This document shows positions 1 to 9,849 of a stretch of DNA of 64,000 nt, piece by piece. Each line of letters begins with the position of its first letter. Position 1 is the first letter of the stretch. Source of the stretch: Haloarchaeobius litoreus (lineage in GTDB: Archaea; Halobacteriota; Halobacteria; Halobacteriales; Natrialbaceae); contig NZ_JANHJR010000001.1 of assembly GCF_024495425.1 (NCBI RefSeq), positions 806,001-870,000 on the forward strand. The letters are read 5' to 3'. The notes beneath the pieces were generated by a model. It was given only the letters and a program-made list of their open reading frames with translations, was not told where the DNA came from and ran no database searches. The translations under genes and the position numbers were made by a program.

Positions 1-932
1 ACCGCGTCGAGCGCCCGCAGTAGCCGGGGGTCGGCATCCGGTGTCGCGTCGAACAGCGCCGTCTCCGCGGTCTCCAGCTCCGCGGCCAGCGATTCGTGGC
101 GCGCGAGCAGGTCGGTCACCTCGTCGACAGTCGCACCTTCGAGCACCAGCTGGGTGGCGTCCTCGACGAGGGCCCGGGCGTCCGTCGCAACGTCGGCGAA
201 CACGGCTGCGAAGTGGTCCGGGAGCGGCCGATCGACCGACTCGGCGACCCGAGCGAGGGTGACGCTGTCGTCTGCGAGTCGCTCGTACTCCCGGGCGACC
301 CGGCAGTGGGTGAACAGCACGGGGCGGCTCACCCCGAGGGCGTCGGTCTCCTCGAAGTCGCTGAGCGAGCGGTTGAAATGTCGGATGACCATGCCCGCGA
401 GCCGGTGGACCTCGGCCGCGCGCTCGCGGCTGTCGACCGGCCCGGCGTCGTCCCTGCCGACGAGGGCGTCGACGACCGACCGGTGCATCGAGAGTGCGAT
501 GAACTGCAGCTGGAGCACGGACTGCTGGACCGAGACGTCGGCGGCGTCGAGCAGGCTTCGGACCGTGACGCCCTCCCCGTCGGCGGAGACGACCTGCAGT
601 CCGACCGTATCGCGGGCGACGCTCTCGACCCGCCGTCGCTGGGCGTCGTCGAACCCGTCGGGTGCAGCCAGGGTCATCTCGTCGAAGCCGGCGGCGTACA
701 GCCCCCTGAGCACCTGCTCGACGGTCTCGGACGACTCTGGACCGACCTCGACGGTGCGCTCGGCGAGGCCCTCGCCGTCTGTCCGGGCACTCCGGACGAC
801 CAGCGAACCGTCGTCGTGCGTGTAGATGTGGACGTCCTCGCCGGCCTCGATGTGGTGTTCGTGCGCCCAGTCCTTCGGGACCGAGACCGTGTAGGTCGAC
901 CCGCCGACCTTCTGTACCTTTCTCCGTTCCAT
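1..932 (-). CDS. AbrB-PhoU fusion phosphate regulator (3' end cut by window)
   Basis: The ATG at 932 opens a frame that runs off the left edge, so 310 residues are visible. Residues 1 to about 47 (MERRKVQKVGGSTYTVSVPK, then a basic/acidic beta-rich stretch) look like a SpoVT/AbrB-type DNA-binding swapped hairpin. From about residue 115 on there are amphipathic helices of PhoU type. In haloarchaea this architecture is annotated as a phosphate uptake regulator. It starts 2 nt after the phoU stop and is the last visible gene of the pst operon. It probably senses Pst activity and binds DNA; that role is inferred from family and context. Confidence 0.85.
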   Translation of the reverse strand, partial: MERRKVQKVGGSTYTVSVPKDWAHEHHIEAGEDVHIYTHDDGSLVVRSARTDGEGLAERTVEVGPESSETVEQVLRGLYAAGFDEMTLAAPDGFDDAQRRRVESVARDTVGLQVVSADGEGVTVRSLLDAADVSVQQSVLQLQFIALSMHRSVVDALVGRDDAGPVDSRERAAEVHRLAGMVIRHFNRSLSDFEETDALGVSRPVLFTHCRVAREYERLADDSVTLARVAESVDRPLPDHFAAVFADVATDARALVEDATQLVLEGATVDEVTDLLARHESLAAELETAETALFDATPDADPRLLRALDA

Positions 933-934
933 CG

Positions 935-1606
935 TCAGTAGATGAGCGTCCGGTCGCTGTCGACCAGGTACGCCGTCCGCGCGGCGATGTTCACCGCGTG
1001 GTCGCCGATGCGTTCGAGGTCTCGAACGGTCAGCAGCAGCCGCGAGACGTCGTCGAGGACGCGCTCGACGGACCACGCGTCGGTGGCGTGTTCGCGCTCG
1101 ATGAGCGCCCGGACGAGCCGGTCGCTCGCCCGAGCGCTGTTGGCGTCGACCTCGTCGTCACGGTCGGCCAGTTCGTAACACGTCTCGACGTCCCCCTCGA
1201 TGTAGGCCGTCACGGCATCCTCGACCATCGCCAGGACGTCCTCGCCGAGGGCGACCACGTCGATCTCGGGCGCGCTGCTGCGCTGGTCGGTCAGCGCGTA
1301 CGTCCCGAGGTTCGAGGCGAGGTCGCCGACCCGTTCGAGGTCGGTGATGACCTTGAACGAGGCCGCGACGACCCGGAGGTCCGAGGCGACCGGCTGCTGG
1401 AGCGCGAACAGGTCGAGACAGGTCGATTCGAGTGCGTCGTAGCGCCGGTTCACCTCGTCGTCGGCGTCGACGACGCGGCGTGCGGCCTCCTCGTCGCCGG
1501 AGAGCGCATCCACTCCGAGCGACAGTCGGTCGATGACGAGCTCACCCATCCCGGCGACGTCCGCCCGGAGGGTCGCCAGCTCGTCCCGGTAGCCCTCTCG
1601 TGCCAC
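935..1606 (-). CDS. phoU: PhoU phosphate signalling protein
   Basis: A 223-residue, almost entirely helical acidic protein built as two PhoU repeats, each with the E/D-rich helix pattern (for example DLERVGDLASNLG and DLERIGDHAVNIA) that binds metal clusters in PhoU structures. PhoU proteins bridge the Pst transporter and phosphate-responsive regulation. The start is a GTG at 1606, six bases after the pstB stop. No DNA-binding domain is visible, unlike the next gene, so the two PhoU-type proteins probably split signalling and DNA binding. Confidence 0.93.
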   Translation of the reverse strand: MAREGYRDELATLRADVAGMGELVIDRLSLGVDALSGDEEAARRVVDADDEVNRRYDALESTCLDLFALQQPVASDLRVVAASFKVITDLERVGDLASNLGTYALTDQRSSAPEIDVVALGEDVLAMVEDAVTAYIEGDVETCYELADRDDEVDANSARASDRLVRALIEREHATDAWSVERVLDDVSRLLLTVRDLERIGDHAVNIAARTAYLVDSDRTLIY

Positions 1607-1612
1607 CGGGAA

Positions 1613-2515
1613 TCACCCGAACTTGCCGGTGATGTAGTCGTCGACGCGCTGGCTCTCGGGGTCCTCGAAGATCTTCTCCGTCCGGTCGTACTCGACCAGC
1701 TCGCCCCCCGTGAGGAAGACGGCGGTCTGGTCCGAGATGCGGGCCGCCTGCTGCATGTTGTGGGTGACGACGACGACGGTGTAGTCCGCCGCCAGCTGCT
1801 CGATGAGGTCCTCGATCTTCGCGGTCGCGATTGGGTCGAGCGCGCTCGCGGGCTCGTCCATCAGGATGACGTCCGGGTCGACGGCGAGACAGCGTGCGAT
1901 GCAGAGCCGTTGCTGCTGGCCGCCGGAGAGGCCGAGCGCGTTGTCGTCGAGCCGCTCGTTCACCTCGTCCCAGAGCGCGGCCTGCTTCAGACAGCGCTCG
2001 ACGAGCGCGTCCTCGTCGTCGGTGTCGTCCCGGCCGAGGAGGCGCGCGAGCAGGCTCGTGTCGAGGTCGCCGTGCTTGCGCGGCCCGTACGAGATGTTGT
2101 CCCTGATGGACTTCGGGAACGGGTTCGGTGCCTGGAACACCATCCCGATGCGCTTGCGCAGCTCGACGAGGTTCGTGCGGCCGCCGTAGATGTTCTCGCC
2201 GTCGAACTCGACGGTCCCCGCGACGCGGGCGCTGCCGATGCGGTCGTTCATCCGGTTGAGCGACCGCAGGAACGTGGACTTCCCGCAGCCCGAGGGACCG
2301 ATGAGTGCGGTGACGCTCTCCTCGGGGATGTCCATCGAGACGCTCTGGATGGCCTGCTCGTCCCCGTAGTACACGTCGAGGTCCTCGACCGAGAGCTTCG
2401 CCTCGCCCTCGAACTGGTAGTCGCTCCAGGCGTCCTCGACCGCCTCGTCCGTCTCGCCGGATGTGGTCAGCTGGCTGTCCGTCCCGTCGGTGTCGATCTG
2501 TCTGTTGCTACTCAT
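1613..2515 (-). CDS. pstB: Phosphate ABC transporter ATPase PstB
   Basis: 300 residues. About 40 acidic residues precede the ATPase core. Walker [10 protein letters not shown] is at 73-81, the ABC signature LSGGQ at 196-200 and Walker B VILMDEP at 216-222, followed by the SALDP D-loop and the H-loop TVVVVTHN. The mid-region [11 protein letters not shown] is characteristic of PstB. It powers phosphate import through PstC/PstA at the membrane. The start overlaps the end of pstA by 8 bp, which suggests coupled translation. The core is slightly longer than bacterial PstB because of an acidic insert around residues 160-172. Confidence 0.97.
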   Translation of the reverse strand: MSSNRQIDTDGTDSQLTTSGETDEAVEDAWSDYQFEGEAKLSVEDLDVYYGDEQAIQSVSMDIPEESVTALIGPSGCGKSTFLRSLNRMNDRIGSARVAGTVEFDGENIYGGRTNLVELRKRIGMVFQAPNPFPKSIRDNISYGPRKHGDLDTSLLARLLGRDDTDDEDALVERCLKQAALWDEVNERLDDNALGLSGGQQQRLCIARCLAVDPDVILMDEPASALDPIATAKIEDLIEQLAADYTVVVVTHNMQQAARISDQTAVFLTGGELVEYDRTEKIFEDPESQRVDDYITGKFG

Positions 2516-4118
2516 AGTGCAGTTTCCTCCGGAAGTAGAGCCGGCTGGCGACGCCGATGGCGTAGAGCCCGAGGACGACCAGCAGGAGGACCAGTGCGGT
2601 CCCCCAGCCGAACTCCTGGTTGCTGTAGATCTCCGGCCGCGGGAACACTCCCGCGGTGATGGTGGAGTAGAGCTGGTACGGCAGCGCGCTCGCCGGTTCG
2701 AGCAGCGCGTGATTCGTCACGAACGGTGGCTGCGTGCTGAACTCGAACCCCCCGACGACGTTCGGACTCGAACTGGGGTACGGCGCGCCCCCGAAGACGA
2801 GCAGCAGCGGTGCCGTCTCGCCGGCGATGCGGCCGACGCCGAGGATGATTCCGGTGATGGTGCCGGGCATCGCCGCCGGGACGACCACGCTGCGGATGGT
2901 CTGCCACCTGCTCACCCCGAGGGCGGCGCTCGCGTCGCGGTACTCGTCCGGGACCGCCTTGATCGACTCCCGGCTGGTGATGAGGACCAGCGGGAGCAGC
3001 ATGAACCCGAGGACGAGCTGGCCGACGAAGATGGAGTTCCCGCCGCTGATCCGCGGGACGAGGAACGCCAGCCCGAACAGCCCGAACACGATGCTCGGCG
3101 TGCTCCAGAGGCCGTTCGTCGCGACTTCGACGACCTGCGTGAACCGGCCCTGTTCGGCGTACTCGGTGAGGAACACTGCCGCGCCGACGCCGAGGGGCAC
3201 GGCGAACAGCACCGCGCCGAACACCAGCCAGAGCGTGCCGACGACGGCGGGCATCACGCCCGGCGTCTCGACGAACAGGCTGCCGGTGACGTTCGTGACG
3301 AACGGCACCTCGACGAACGGGACGCTGAGACCGGTGAACGGGACGTTCAGGTGGCCGCCGGTGAGGCTCGCCCCGGTCAGGAACGTGTCGAGGCCGTTCT
3401 TCACGATGAACCAGACGAGCAGCGCCAGCACCGACAGCATGCTGCCGACGATGGTGGCGATGATGTAGAACGCGCCCGCCTCGCGGCCCTGCGCACCGAA
3501 GCCCTCCTTCGCCTTGCCGGCGCTCCACGCGCCGAGCAGCGCCGCGCCCGAGACGAGCAGCGGGACGAGCTCGCTGCCGGGGAAGACGGCGCCGGTCCAC
3601 TCCGCCTCGTACACCCAGGTCGCGTCGAACACACCGGCGACGATGAGGCCGCCGAGAACGGCGAGCAGCAGTGCCGACGGGACCGTCGACCCGATGTCCT
3701 CGCGGGGAAGCGTCGCCATCAGCAGTCCGGCCGCGCCGAAGACGAGCGCCACCGGTCCCCAGTAGACGATGGAGTCGCCGATGTACTGCAGCGCGACGGC
3801 CATGCCGATGAGCGCCCAGAGCGTGCCGAAGACGATGCCGACTGGCAGTCCCGCCGTCGACGACGGGGTCGTATCGACGTAGCCGACGCGAGAGAGGACA
3901 CCGATGCCGGCGACACCGGCCGCCATCAGCAGCAGTGCGACCCCGAAGAGCGTCAGCACCGTCATCCCGAGCACCGTCCGCGACTCGTCGAGCCACTGGA
4001 ACGTGGTGGCCCAGGTCGCGAGGAACGTCAGGAAGGCGAGGCCGAGCACCGGCAGCGCGACCTGCCGCCCGAGCGTCGAGCGACCGGCGCGCAGCTCGGT
4101 CTCCGTGGCGTTGCTCAT
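2508..4118 (-). CDS. pstA: Phosphate ABC transporter permease PstA, long form
   Basis: 536 residues against roughly 280-300 for bacterial PstA. The C-terminal half is the BPD_transp_1 permease: a membrane domain with the EAA-type cytoplasmic loop around [20 protein letters not shown]. The first ~230 residues add about six hydrophobic segments separated by short loops with no recognisable motif. It forms the channel with PstC. The ATG abuts the pstC stop with no gap. The extension is the unusual part; family assignment of the core is firm. Confidence 0.95.
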   Translation of the reverse strand: MSNATETELRAGRSTLGRQVALPVLGLAFLTFLATWATTFQWLDESRTVLGMTVLTLFGVALLLMAAGVAGIGVLSRVGYVDTTPSSTAGLPVGIVFGTLWALIGMAVALQYIGDSIVYWGPVALVFGAAGLLMATLPREDIGSTVPSALLLAVLGGLIVAGVFDATWVYEAEWTGAVFPGSELVPLLVSGAALLGAWSAGKAKEGFGAQGREAGAFYIIATIVGSMLSVLALLVWFIVKNGLDTFLTGASLTGGHLNVPFTGLSVPFVEVPFVTNVTGSLFVETPGVMPAVVGTLWLVFGAVLFAVPLGVGAAVFLTEYAEQGRFTQVVEVATNGLWSTPSIVFGLFGLAFLVPRISGGNSIFVGQLVLGFMLLPLVLITSRESIKAVPDEYRDASAALGVSRWQTIRSVVVPAAMPGTITGIILGVGRIAGETAPLLLVFGGAPYPSSSPNVVGGFEFSTQPPFVTNHALLEPASALPYQLYSTITAGVFPRPEIYSNQEFGWGTALVLLLVVLGLYAIGVASRLYFRRKLHYE

Positions 4119-5222
4119 CTACCGCTCACCCCCGAGCTTCTGCTGCATCCGCCACTCGACCCACTGGGAGGTGACGCTGAGCACCATCACCATGAAGAAG
4201 AGGACGACGCCACCGGCGAACAGCGCGCTGAGGTGGATGCCGCTCGCGTTGCCGCCCTCGAAGGCGATGACGGTCGTCAGCGTCTCGCCGTAGTTCGAGA
4301 ACACGTCGAACGCCGGCGACGGGAACCCCTTCGTGTGCGAGAGCATGACCGTCGCGGCCATCGTCTCGCCCATCGCCCGGCCGACGCCGAGCAGGACACC
4401 CGCCGAGACGCCCGACAGCGCCGCGGGCAGGGTGACGCTCTTGGTCGTCTGCCACTCCGTCGAGCCCATCGCGAGCGAGCCGCTCTTCATCGACTCCGGC
4501 ACCGTCGAGATGGCGTCCTCGGCGACGGTGACGACCGTCGGGAGCGCCATCAGCCCGATCATGATGCCGGCGGCGAAGTAGCTCCCGATGGTCGGGGTGC
4601 GGAACTCCGCGTAGAAGTACTGGTTCAGGATGGTCAGCCCGATGAAGCCGTACGTGATGGAGGGGATGCCGGCCATCAGCTCGATACCCGGCTTGACGAC
4701 CTCGCGGACCGTCGACGGGGCCATCTCGCTGATGAAGATGGCCCCGGCGATGCCGAAGGGTGCCGCGATGACGGTCGCGACGAGCGTCGTCAGCGCCGTC
4801 CCCATCATCATCGGCGTCAGCGAGTACACGCCGCCCTCGGAGGGCGTCCAGAGCGGTTTCTCCGTCCGCGTGAACACGCCGGGTCCCATGTGCTCGACGA
4901 TGCCGACCGACTCCCACAGCAGGAAGCCGACGATGAGCGACAGTATCGACACCGTCGCGATGGTGGTGAGGAACGTCAGGGCCTTCGCGACCTCTGCCTG
5001 CTGGCGCTGCCAGCCGACCGCGATGACGGCGACGAACGCGAGCAGCGGCACGACGGTCCACCGCGACCCTCGGAAGAACATCGCGAAGGTCGCAAGCGTC
5101 GTGAATCCCACGGCCGCGTGGAACACCAACGCCTCGTCGTCTGTTCGAGCGCGGTACGCACGTGCCCGCCGGGGAACGCCCCGGACGAACTCGCCCGCGC
5201 GGTTCTGTATCTGTTGTAGCAT
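4119..5222 (-). CDS. pstC: Phosphate ABC transporter permease PstC
   Basis: 367 residues with about eight predicted membrane segments. The first ~75 residues hold a basic N-terminus and two hydrophobic stretches. The permease core contains the EAA-like loop SLAMGSTEWQTTKSVTLPAA and the PstC-typical stretch GIPSITYGFIGL. It pairs with PstA as the inner-membrane phosphate channel. It lies between pstS (54 nt upstream) and pstA (directly abutting). It is somewhat longer than the bacterial protein (about 315 residues), mainly at the N-terminus. Confidence 0.95.
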   Translation of the reverse strand: MLQQIQNRAGEFVRGVPRRARAYRARTDDEALVFHAAVGFTTLATFAMFFRGSRWTVVPLLAFVAVIAVGWQRQQAEVAKALTFLTTIATVSILSLIVGFLLWESVGIVEHMGPGVFTRTEKPLWTPSEGGVYSLTPMMMGTALTTLVATVIAAPFGIAGAIFISEMAPSTVREVVKPGIELMAGIPSITYGFIGLTILNQYFYAEFRTPTIGSYFAAGIMIGLMALPTVVTVAEDAISTVPESMKSGSLAMGSTEWQTTKSVTLPAALSGVSAGVLLGVGRAMGETMAATVMLSHTKGFPSPAFDVFSNYGETLTTVIAFEGGNASGIHLSALFAGGVVLFFMVMVLSVTSQWVEWRMQQKLGGER

Positions 5223-5276
5223 TCGTACTGAAATATCGTGGTGGATGACGGATTCCCGTCGTCGGGAACCGGGTCG

Positions 5277-6416
5277 TCAGTAGTTCGAGGCCGCGACCTT
5301 CTCCCGCTCGGTCTCCAGACGGTCCGACGGGAGCTTGAAGTAGTTGTTCCCGGCGACGAAGATCTCCTGCCCGAAGTCGCTCAGACAGAAGTTGATGAAC
5401 GCGGCCTCCTTTCGCGAGGTGTCCTCGTAGGTGTAGGCGTGCAGGTCCCGCGAGAGCGGGTAGTCCGCCGCGCCGAGGTTCCGCCCGTACTCGTACAGCG
5501 TGCCGTCGATCTCCAGCCCGATGGCGGGCGTGTCCTCCGTGACGAACGCGAGCGCGATGTACGAGATGGCGTTGTCGGCCTGCGCGATGGCCTGCTGGAG
5601 CTGCTGGTTCTGGCCGAAGCGCTGGTCCGGCTCGATGGGTGCCTCCGGGTCGCCGAAGACGTTGTTGCGGAACGCGGTGTCCGTCCCGGAGCCGACCGCG
5701 CGGCCGAGCGCGAGGATGTCGCGGTCCGGGCCGCCGAGCTCGCTCCAGTTCGTGATGTCCTGCGTGTAGATGTCGCGCAGTTCGTCGATGGTGATCTGTT
5801 CGACGCCGGCGTCCTTGATCTCCTTGCTGACGACGATGGGCTGGCCGTCGACGCCGACGACGTGGTCGACGAAGCCGTCGAGGCCCTCGGCGTTCTCGCC
5901 GAGCTCGGACTCGGCGGACGAGCTCGCGTCGCCGATGTCTACGCGACCCTCCATGACGCCCTCGATGCCGGTGCCGGAGTGGCTGAGGGCGATGCTCACG
6001 CGGAACGGCGGGCTGGAGCGCTCACCGGTCGCCTCGTAGCCGTACTCGCTGGCGAAGAAGTCGGCGAGGCGCATGTCGGTGCCGTACTCCTCGGCCCACT
6101 CGGACGGCCAGTAGTCGCCGTCGCCGGCCTCCGGGTTGGAGTTCCAGTAGCTCGCCGCGGTGTTCGTGATGGGGAACACCGTCGAGGAGCCGTCACCGGT
6201 CAGGACCGTCGTGTCGAGCCCGGACTCGTTGCTGTCGTCGTTGTTCTGCGTATCCTGGTCGCTGTTCTCGGTCCCCGGTGCCCCGTTCTGGTCGTCGTCG
6301 TCCCCATCGCTGGACTGGGAACAGCCAGCCAGCATGGTGAGTCCCGCGGCCCCTGTCGACAGGAGGAACTTCCGGCGTGATGCCACCTCTTCCAGACGCG
6401 TCGAGTCCTGCGTCAT
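5277..6416 (-). CDS. pstS: Phosphate-binding Tat lipoprotein PstS
   Basis: 379 residues. A twin-arginine motif (RRKFLLS, residues 14-20), a hydrophobic stretch and a lipobox LAGC with Cys32 indicate Tat export and lipid anchoring outside the cell. An acidic Asp/Asn/Gln-rich linker of about 35 residues follows, then the PBP-like phosphate-binding fold, with TVLTGDGSSTVFPIT near its start and the phosphate-loop region GRAVGSGTDTAFRN. It delivers phosphate to PstC/PstA. It is the first gene of the operon, with its own promoter. Confidence 0.96.
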   Translation of the reverse strand: MTQDSTRLEEVASRRKFLLSTGAAGLTMLAGCSQSSDGDDDDQNGAPGTENSDQDTQNNDDSNESGLDTTVLTGDGSSTVFPITNTAASYWNSNPEAGDGDYWPSEWAEEYGTDMRLADFFASEYGYEATGERSSPPFRVSIALSHSGTGIEGVMEGRVDIGDASSSAESELGENAEGLDGFVDHVVGVDGQPIVVSKEIKDAGVEQITIDELRDIYTQDITNWSELGGPDRDILALGRAVGSGTDTAFRNNVFGDPEAPIEPDQRFGQNQQLQQAIAQADNAISYIALAFVTEDTPAIGLEIDGTLYEYGRNLGAADYPLSRDLHAYTYEDTSRKEAAFINFCLSDFGQEIFVAGNNYFKLPSDRLETEREKVAASNY

Positions 6417-6445
6417 CAGGTGGATGAAAACGAGTGGTATGTAAA

Positions 6446-6460
6446 GCGGTTTATAATAGT
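6446..6460 (-). promoter_or_regulatory. pstS promoter (TATA-like box)
   Basis: On the minus strand this reads ACTATTATAAACCGC, an AT-rich box centred about 38 nt before the pstS ATG. The spacing predicts a transcript start around 6425-6430 and a leader of about 10 nt. The sequence further upstream (6494-6562) is rich in GTAC and TATA words and may hold phosphate-responsive elements. Confidence 0.6.
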
Positions 6461-6711
6461 GGCACCGATAGAACGGTTCCCCTCTGCACCACCAAGTACC
6501 GGTACGTACGGTACGTCGCCGGTAAGTGCCCTATTGGGCAGTATATAGGAGTACGTATATCGGGGCTCGTCTGCTGAAACAGCGGCCCAGGGACGTGTCA
6601 AGAAAATACTATTACTGGCGTGGGGGCCTCGCGAGTCCGCCCTGCGGTCCGGTCCGTCGCGGTGGTTCCGACGTGCCAACGATTTTCACGCACCCCACCG
6701 ACGAAAGTGAT

Positions 6712-8412
6712 ATGACCGAGTACACCGGCGCGGACCTGTTCGTGGACACGCTCACGGAGTACGGCATCGAGTACGTCTTCGGCAACCCCGGCACGACCGA
6801 GCTCCCGGTGATGAACGCGCTCGTCGAGTCGGAGCTGGAGTACGTGCTCGGCCTGCACGAGGACGTGGCCGTCGGCGCGGCGGCGGGCTACGCGAGCGTG
6901 CGGCGGCAGCACGCGGACGAACTCGACGGGCTCCCGGCGGGCGTGGTGAACCTCCACGTCGCACCGGGCACCGCCCACGGACTGGGGAACCTCTACGGCG
7001 CTGCGATGTCGGGCGCGCCGCTGGTCGTCACGGCGGGCAACCACGAGCGCGACTTCCGGGCCGAGGAGCCCATCCTCTCGGGCGACCTCGTCGAGCTGAC
7101 CGACCAGTTCACGAAGTGGTCCGACGAGGTGCTGTCGGTCGAGGCGCTGCCGCGGATGCTCCGCCGGGCGTTCCGCGTCGCCTGCACGCCGCCGACCGGC
7201 CCCGTCTTCCTCGGGCTCCCGATGGACGTGATGCGCGAGGAGACGGAGCTGACACCCGAGCCCATGGGTGGGACGGTTCAGAACCCCGGTCGCGGCGACC
7301 CCTCGGCCATCGAGGACGCGGCCGACGCCATCGCTGCGGCGGACAATCCGGTCCTCGTCGTCGGCGACCACGTCGGCCGCCACCGGGCCTGGTCCGGCGT
7401 CGAACCCGTCGATGCGGCGGTCGACCTCGCCGAGGCGGGCGGGATGCGCGTCCACGGCGAGATCCTGGGCTACGAGGTGAACTTCCCGACCGACCACGAG
7501 CAGTGGGTGAGCCACGTCCCGCCCAGCGAGGACGTCGCCTCGACGCTGTTCCACACGGATACGCTCGTGTTCGCGGGCTGTTCGACGAACACGACGCTCT
7601 GGGGTCACGAGAACCCGCTCGTCCCCGAGGACGCGACGGTCGTCGACCTCACGGACGAGCCGTGGGAGGGCGGGAAGAACCACCCGGCGACGGTCGTCAC
7701 GGGCGACCTCGGCCACGTCATGGACGAACTGGCGGATGCAGTCGCAGCGCGCGTCGACGACGAGACGCGCGACGAACGGCTCGTGCAGGTCGACGCGATG
7801 AAGCAGCTCGCCGCCCAGCAGATGGACGCCATGGGCGAGGACGAGGCCCCCGAAGGCGACAGCCGGGGGTCGAAGGCCGACCTCGTCGACGCGATGCACA
7901 GCGTCGCGCCGGACGCGCTCGTGATGGACGAGGGCGTCACGGCCCGCTACGCGCTGCTCACGCGGTGGGACTTCGCACCCGGCCACCTGTTCGGCAACAA
8001 GGGCGGCGGCCTCGGCTACGGCCTCCCCGCCGCGGTCGGCGCGGCGCTCGCGGAGGCAGAGCGCGACGACCCCCGGACCGTCCTCGGATTCGTCGGCGAC
8101 GGCTCGTACCTCTACTACCCGCAGTCGCTCAACACCGCGGTGCGCCACGACCTCGATCTGACGGTCGTCGTGCCCGACAACCGGAACTACCGCATCCTGA
8201 AGGACAACACGGCGGCCATCTTCGGCGGCGACGTCGACGACTACGACTACGTCGGCATGGACTTCGAGCCGCCGGTCGACCTCGCCGCGAACGCCGAGAG
8301 CCACGGCGCGACGGGCTTCACCGTCGCGGACGGCTCCGAGCTGGCGGCGACCATCGCGGAGGCCGTCGAGACGGCCGGGCCGACGGTCGTCGACGCGTTC
8401 GTCCACGACTGA
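6712..8412 (+). CDS. Thiamine-diphosphate-dependent enzyme, benzoylformate decarboxylase/acetolactate synthase type
   Basis: 566 residues. The N-terminal PYR domain has FGNPGTTELP and the catalytic glutamate region GLHEDVAVGAAAGYA. A central Rossmann-like domain (about 190-330) precedes the PP domain, whose GDGSYLYY...DNRNYR is the ThDP/Mg site (GDG-X~26-N). The order and lengths fit the POX/ALS/BFD superfamily. The asymmetric N-terminal motif and lack of an ALS regulatory partner make benzoylformate decarboxylase or another 2-oxoacid decarboxylase more likely than acetolactate synthase. The ATG at 6712 is preferred to upstream in-frame starts because upstream residues do not resemble the family. 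It is monocistronic and its substrate is unknown. Confidence 0.85.
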   Translation: MTEYTGADLFVDTLTEYGIEYVFGNPGTTELPVMNALVESELEYVLGLHEDVAVGAAAGYASVRRQHADELDGLPAGVVNLHVAPGTAHGLGNLYGAAMSGAPLVVTAGNHERDFRAEEPILSGDLVELTDQFTKWSDEVLSVEALPRMLRRAFRVACTPPTGPVFLGLPMDVMREETELTPEPMGGTVQNPGRGDPSAIEDAADAIAAADNPVLVVGDHVGRHRAWSGVEPVDAAVDLAEAGGMRVHGEILGYEVNFPTDHEQWVSHVPPSEDVASTLFHTDTLVFAGCSTNTTLWGHENPLVPEDATVVDLTDEPWEGGKNHPATVVTGDLGHVMDELADAVAARVDDETRDERLVQVDAMKQLAAQQMDAMGEDEAPEGDSRGSKADLVDAMHSVAPDALVMDEGVTARYALLTRWDFAPGHLFGNKGGGLGYGLPAAVGAALAEAERDDPRTVLGFVGDGSYLYYPQSLNTAVRHDLDLTVVVPDNRNYRILKDNTAAIFGGDVDDYDYVGMDFEPPVDLAANAESHGATGFTVADGSELAATIAEAVETAGPTVVDAFVHD

Positions 8413-8443
8413 CCGCGGGTCGGACGACTGACCGCGTGACGAC

Positions 8444-9751
8444 TCAGAGCGCGAGCGCGTGGCAGGTGCCGTCGAGCGTCGCGACGTAGGCAACGCCGGC
8501 GGCCGCGTCGAGCCCCTGGACGGCCGTCTCGGGCGTGAACGTCCAGCGGTGCGTCGCGTCGGCCGCGAACGCGTCCAGTCGCTCGCGTTCGTCGCTCCAG
8601 ACGAAGACCGTCTCCCCGACGCTGGTGAGTCTCGGGCGGGACCCCGGGACGGAGAACGAACCGACGTGCTCGTCGGCGAGCGTTCGGACCTGGTAGCCGT
8701 CGGTCGTGGCGACGGCGAAGCGGTCGTCGCCGACGGCCGCCAGCCCGTAGCCCTCGCCGAGTCCGTCGTCGGTCCAGCGTTCTGTGCCGGTCGCGGCGTC
8801 CAGTCCGACGAGCCCGCCGGCATCCGTCCGTGCGACGACGAGGTCGCCGACCCCGATACGTCCGGTCACGTAGCTCTCGGAGGGCCGATATCGCCAGTTC
8901 ACCGTTCCCGTTGCAGGGTCGAGCGCGACGACGCCGTCGGCCTCGACCACGACGCAGCCGCCGGCCAGGAACGGCACCGCGCCGAACAGGTTCAGCGGGT
9001 CGGTGCCCTCGAAGGTCCACTCGACCGTCCCGTCGGTGGTGATGGCGTGCAGCCCCGTCGCGCTGGAGAGCAGACAGTGGTCGTCGAGCGGGAGGCCGTC
9101 TGTCGCGTCCCCGATTTCACGGGTCCAGCGCGTCGAACCGTCGGCCGTGTCGACGCCGGCGCTGTACGCACCCGGGCCGATGGCGTCGTCGTTGCTGCCG
9201 ACGAACACGGTGCCGTCGACGACGCCGCAGACGGTGTACCAGGCGCTGAGTGCGTCGTCGGTGAACCGCCAGCGACCGCTGCCGTCGCGGTCGAGCGCGA
9301 ACACCTCGTAGTCGACGCCGGCCGTGCCGCGGTCGTAGCCGCCGGTGACGTAGACACCGTCGTCGGTGACGGTCGGTCGGCCCCCGACGGGTTTGTCGGT
9401 CTCGAACGCCCACTGCTCGCTCCCGTCCGCGGTCGCGAGGGCTGACAGGTGGTGACCGCTCTCGTCGCCGGAGTCGATGCCGCCCCCGCCGTCGCTGCCG
9501 AGGAACACCGTCCCATCGCGGACGAGCGGCGCGTTCGTCGTCGCCTCGCCGACGCTGGCCGTCCAGCGGACCTCGGGGGTGTCGGTCGGCCCGTCGCCGC
9601 CGTCGTCGGGGGCCTGCGTCTCGGTCGGCGTCGCGGTCTCGGTGTCGTCGGTCCGTCGGTCTGCGGGCGTTGCGTCCGTCGTACAGCCGGCCAGTCCTGC
9701 GGTGACGGCGCTCGCCGTGGCGACGAGCACCCGTCGTCGGGAGGGCGTCAT
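8444..9751 (-). CDS. PQQ-type beta-propeller lipoprotein
   Basis: 435 residues. The N-terminus has SRRRVLVATASA and the lipobox GLAGC (Cys23), a Tat lipoprotein signal. A Thr/Asp-rich linker to about residue 55 precedes repeated blades with the PQQ pattern of AL(D)xATG..W.., such as VALDPATGTVNWRY and VGLDAATGTERWTD. The fold is an extracellular seven- or eight-bladed propeller. No PQQ-dehydrogenase catalytic residues can be seen, so the role is probably structural or binding, like BamB-related haloarchaeal proteins. It converges on the ThDP enzyme gene with a 31-nt gap. Confidence 0.88.
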   Translation of the reverse strand: MTPSRRRVLVATASAVTAGLAGCTTDATPADRRTDDTETATPTETQAPDDGGDGPTDTPEVRWTASVGEATTNAPLVRDGTVFLGSDGGGGIDSGDESGHHLSALATADGSEQWAFETDKPVGGRPTVTDDGVYVTGGYDRGTAGVDYEVFALDRDGSGRWRFTDDALSAWYTVCGVVDGTVFVGSNDDAIGPGAYSAGVDTADGSTRWTREIGDATDGLPLDDHCLLSSATGLHAITTDGTVEWTFEGTDPLNLFGAVPFLAGGCVVVEADGVVALDPATGTVNWRYRPSESYVTGRIGVGDLVVARTDAGGLVGLDAATGTERWTDDGLGEGYGLAAVGDDRFAVATTDGYQVRTLADEHVGSFSVPGSRPRLTSVGETVFVWSDERERLDAFAADATHRWTFTPETAVQGLDAAAGVAYVATLDGTCHALAL

Positions 9752-9849
9752 GTTCCCTGGATGAGTTCCGGTGGGGGTATGTCTTGTCGTAGGTACAACC
9801 CGCCTTTCACCCCGAACGGTTTATCGGCGACCGGCCGAACACCTCGGGC

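Noticed and set aside
998-5219. Long plus-strand open frames antisense to the pst operon (998-2659, 2463-5219)
   Set aside because: They are frame shadows of a GC-rich operon. Their translations are Asp/Arg/Val-rich low-complexity sequence with no domain, while the minus strand encodes clear Pst proteins.
6526-6711. Upstream start for the ThDP enzyme
   Set aside because: The extra 62 residues are not family-like and would cover promoter-like sequence; the ATG at 6712 matches the normal N-terminus.
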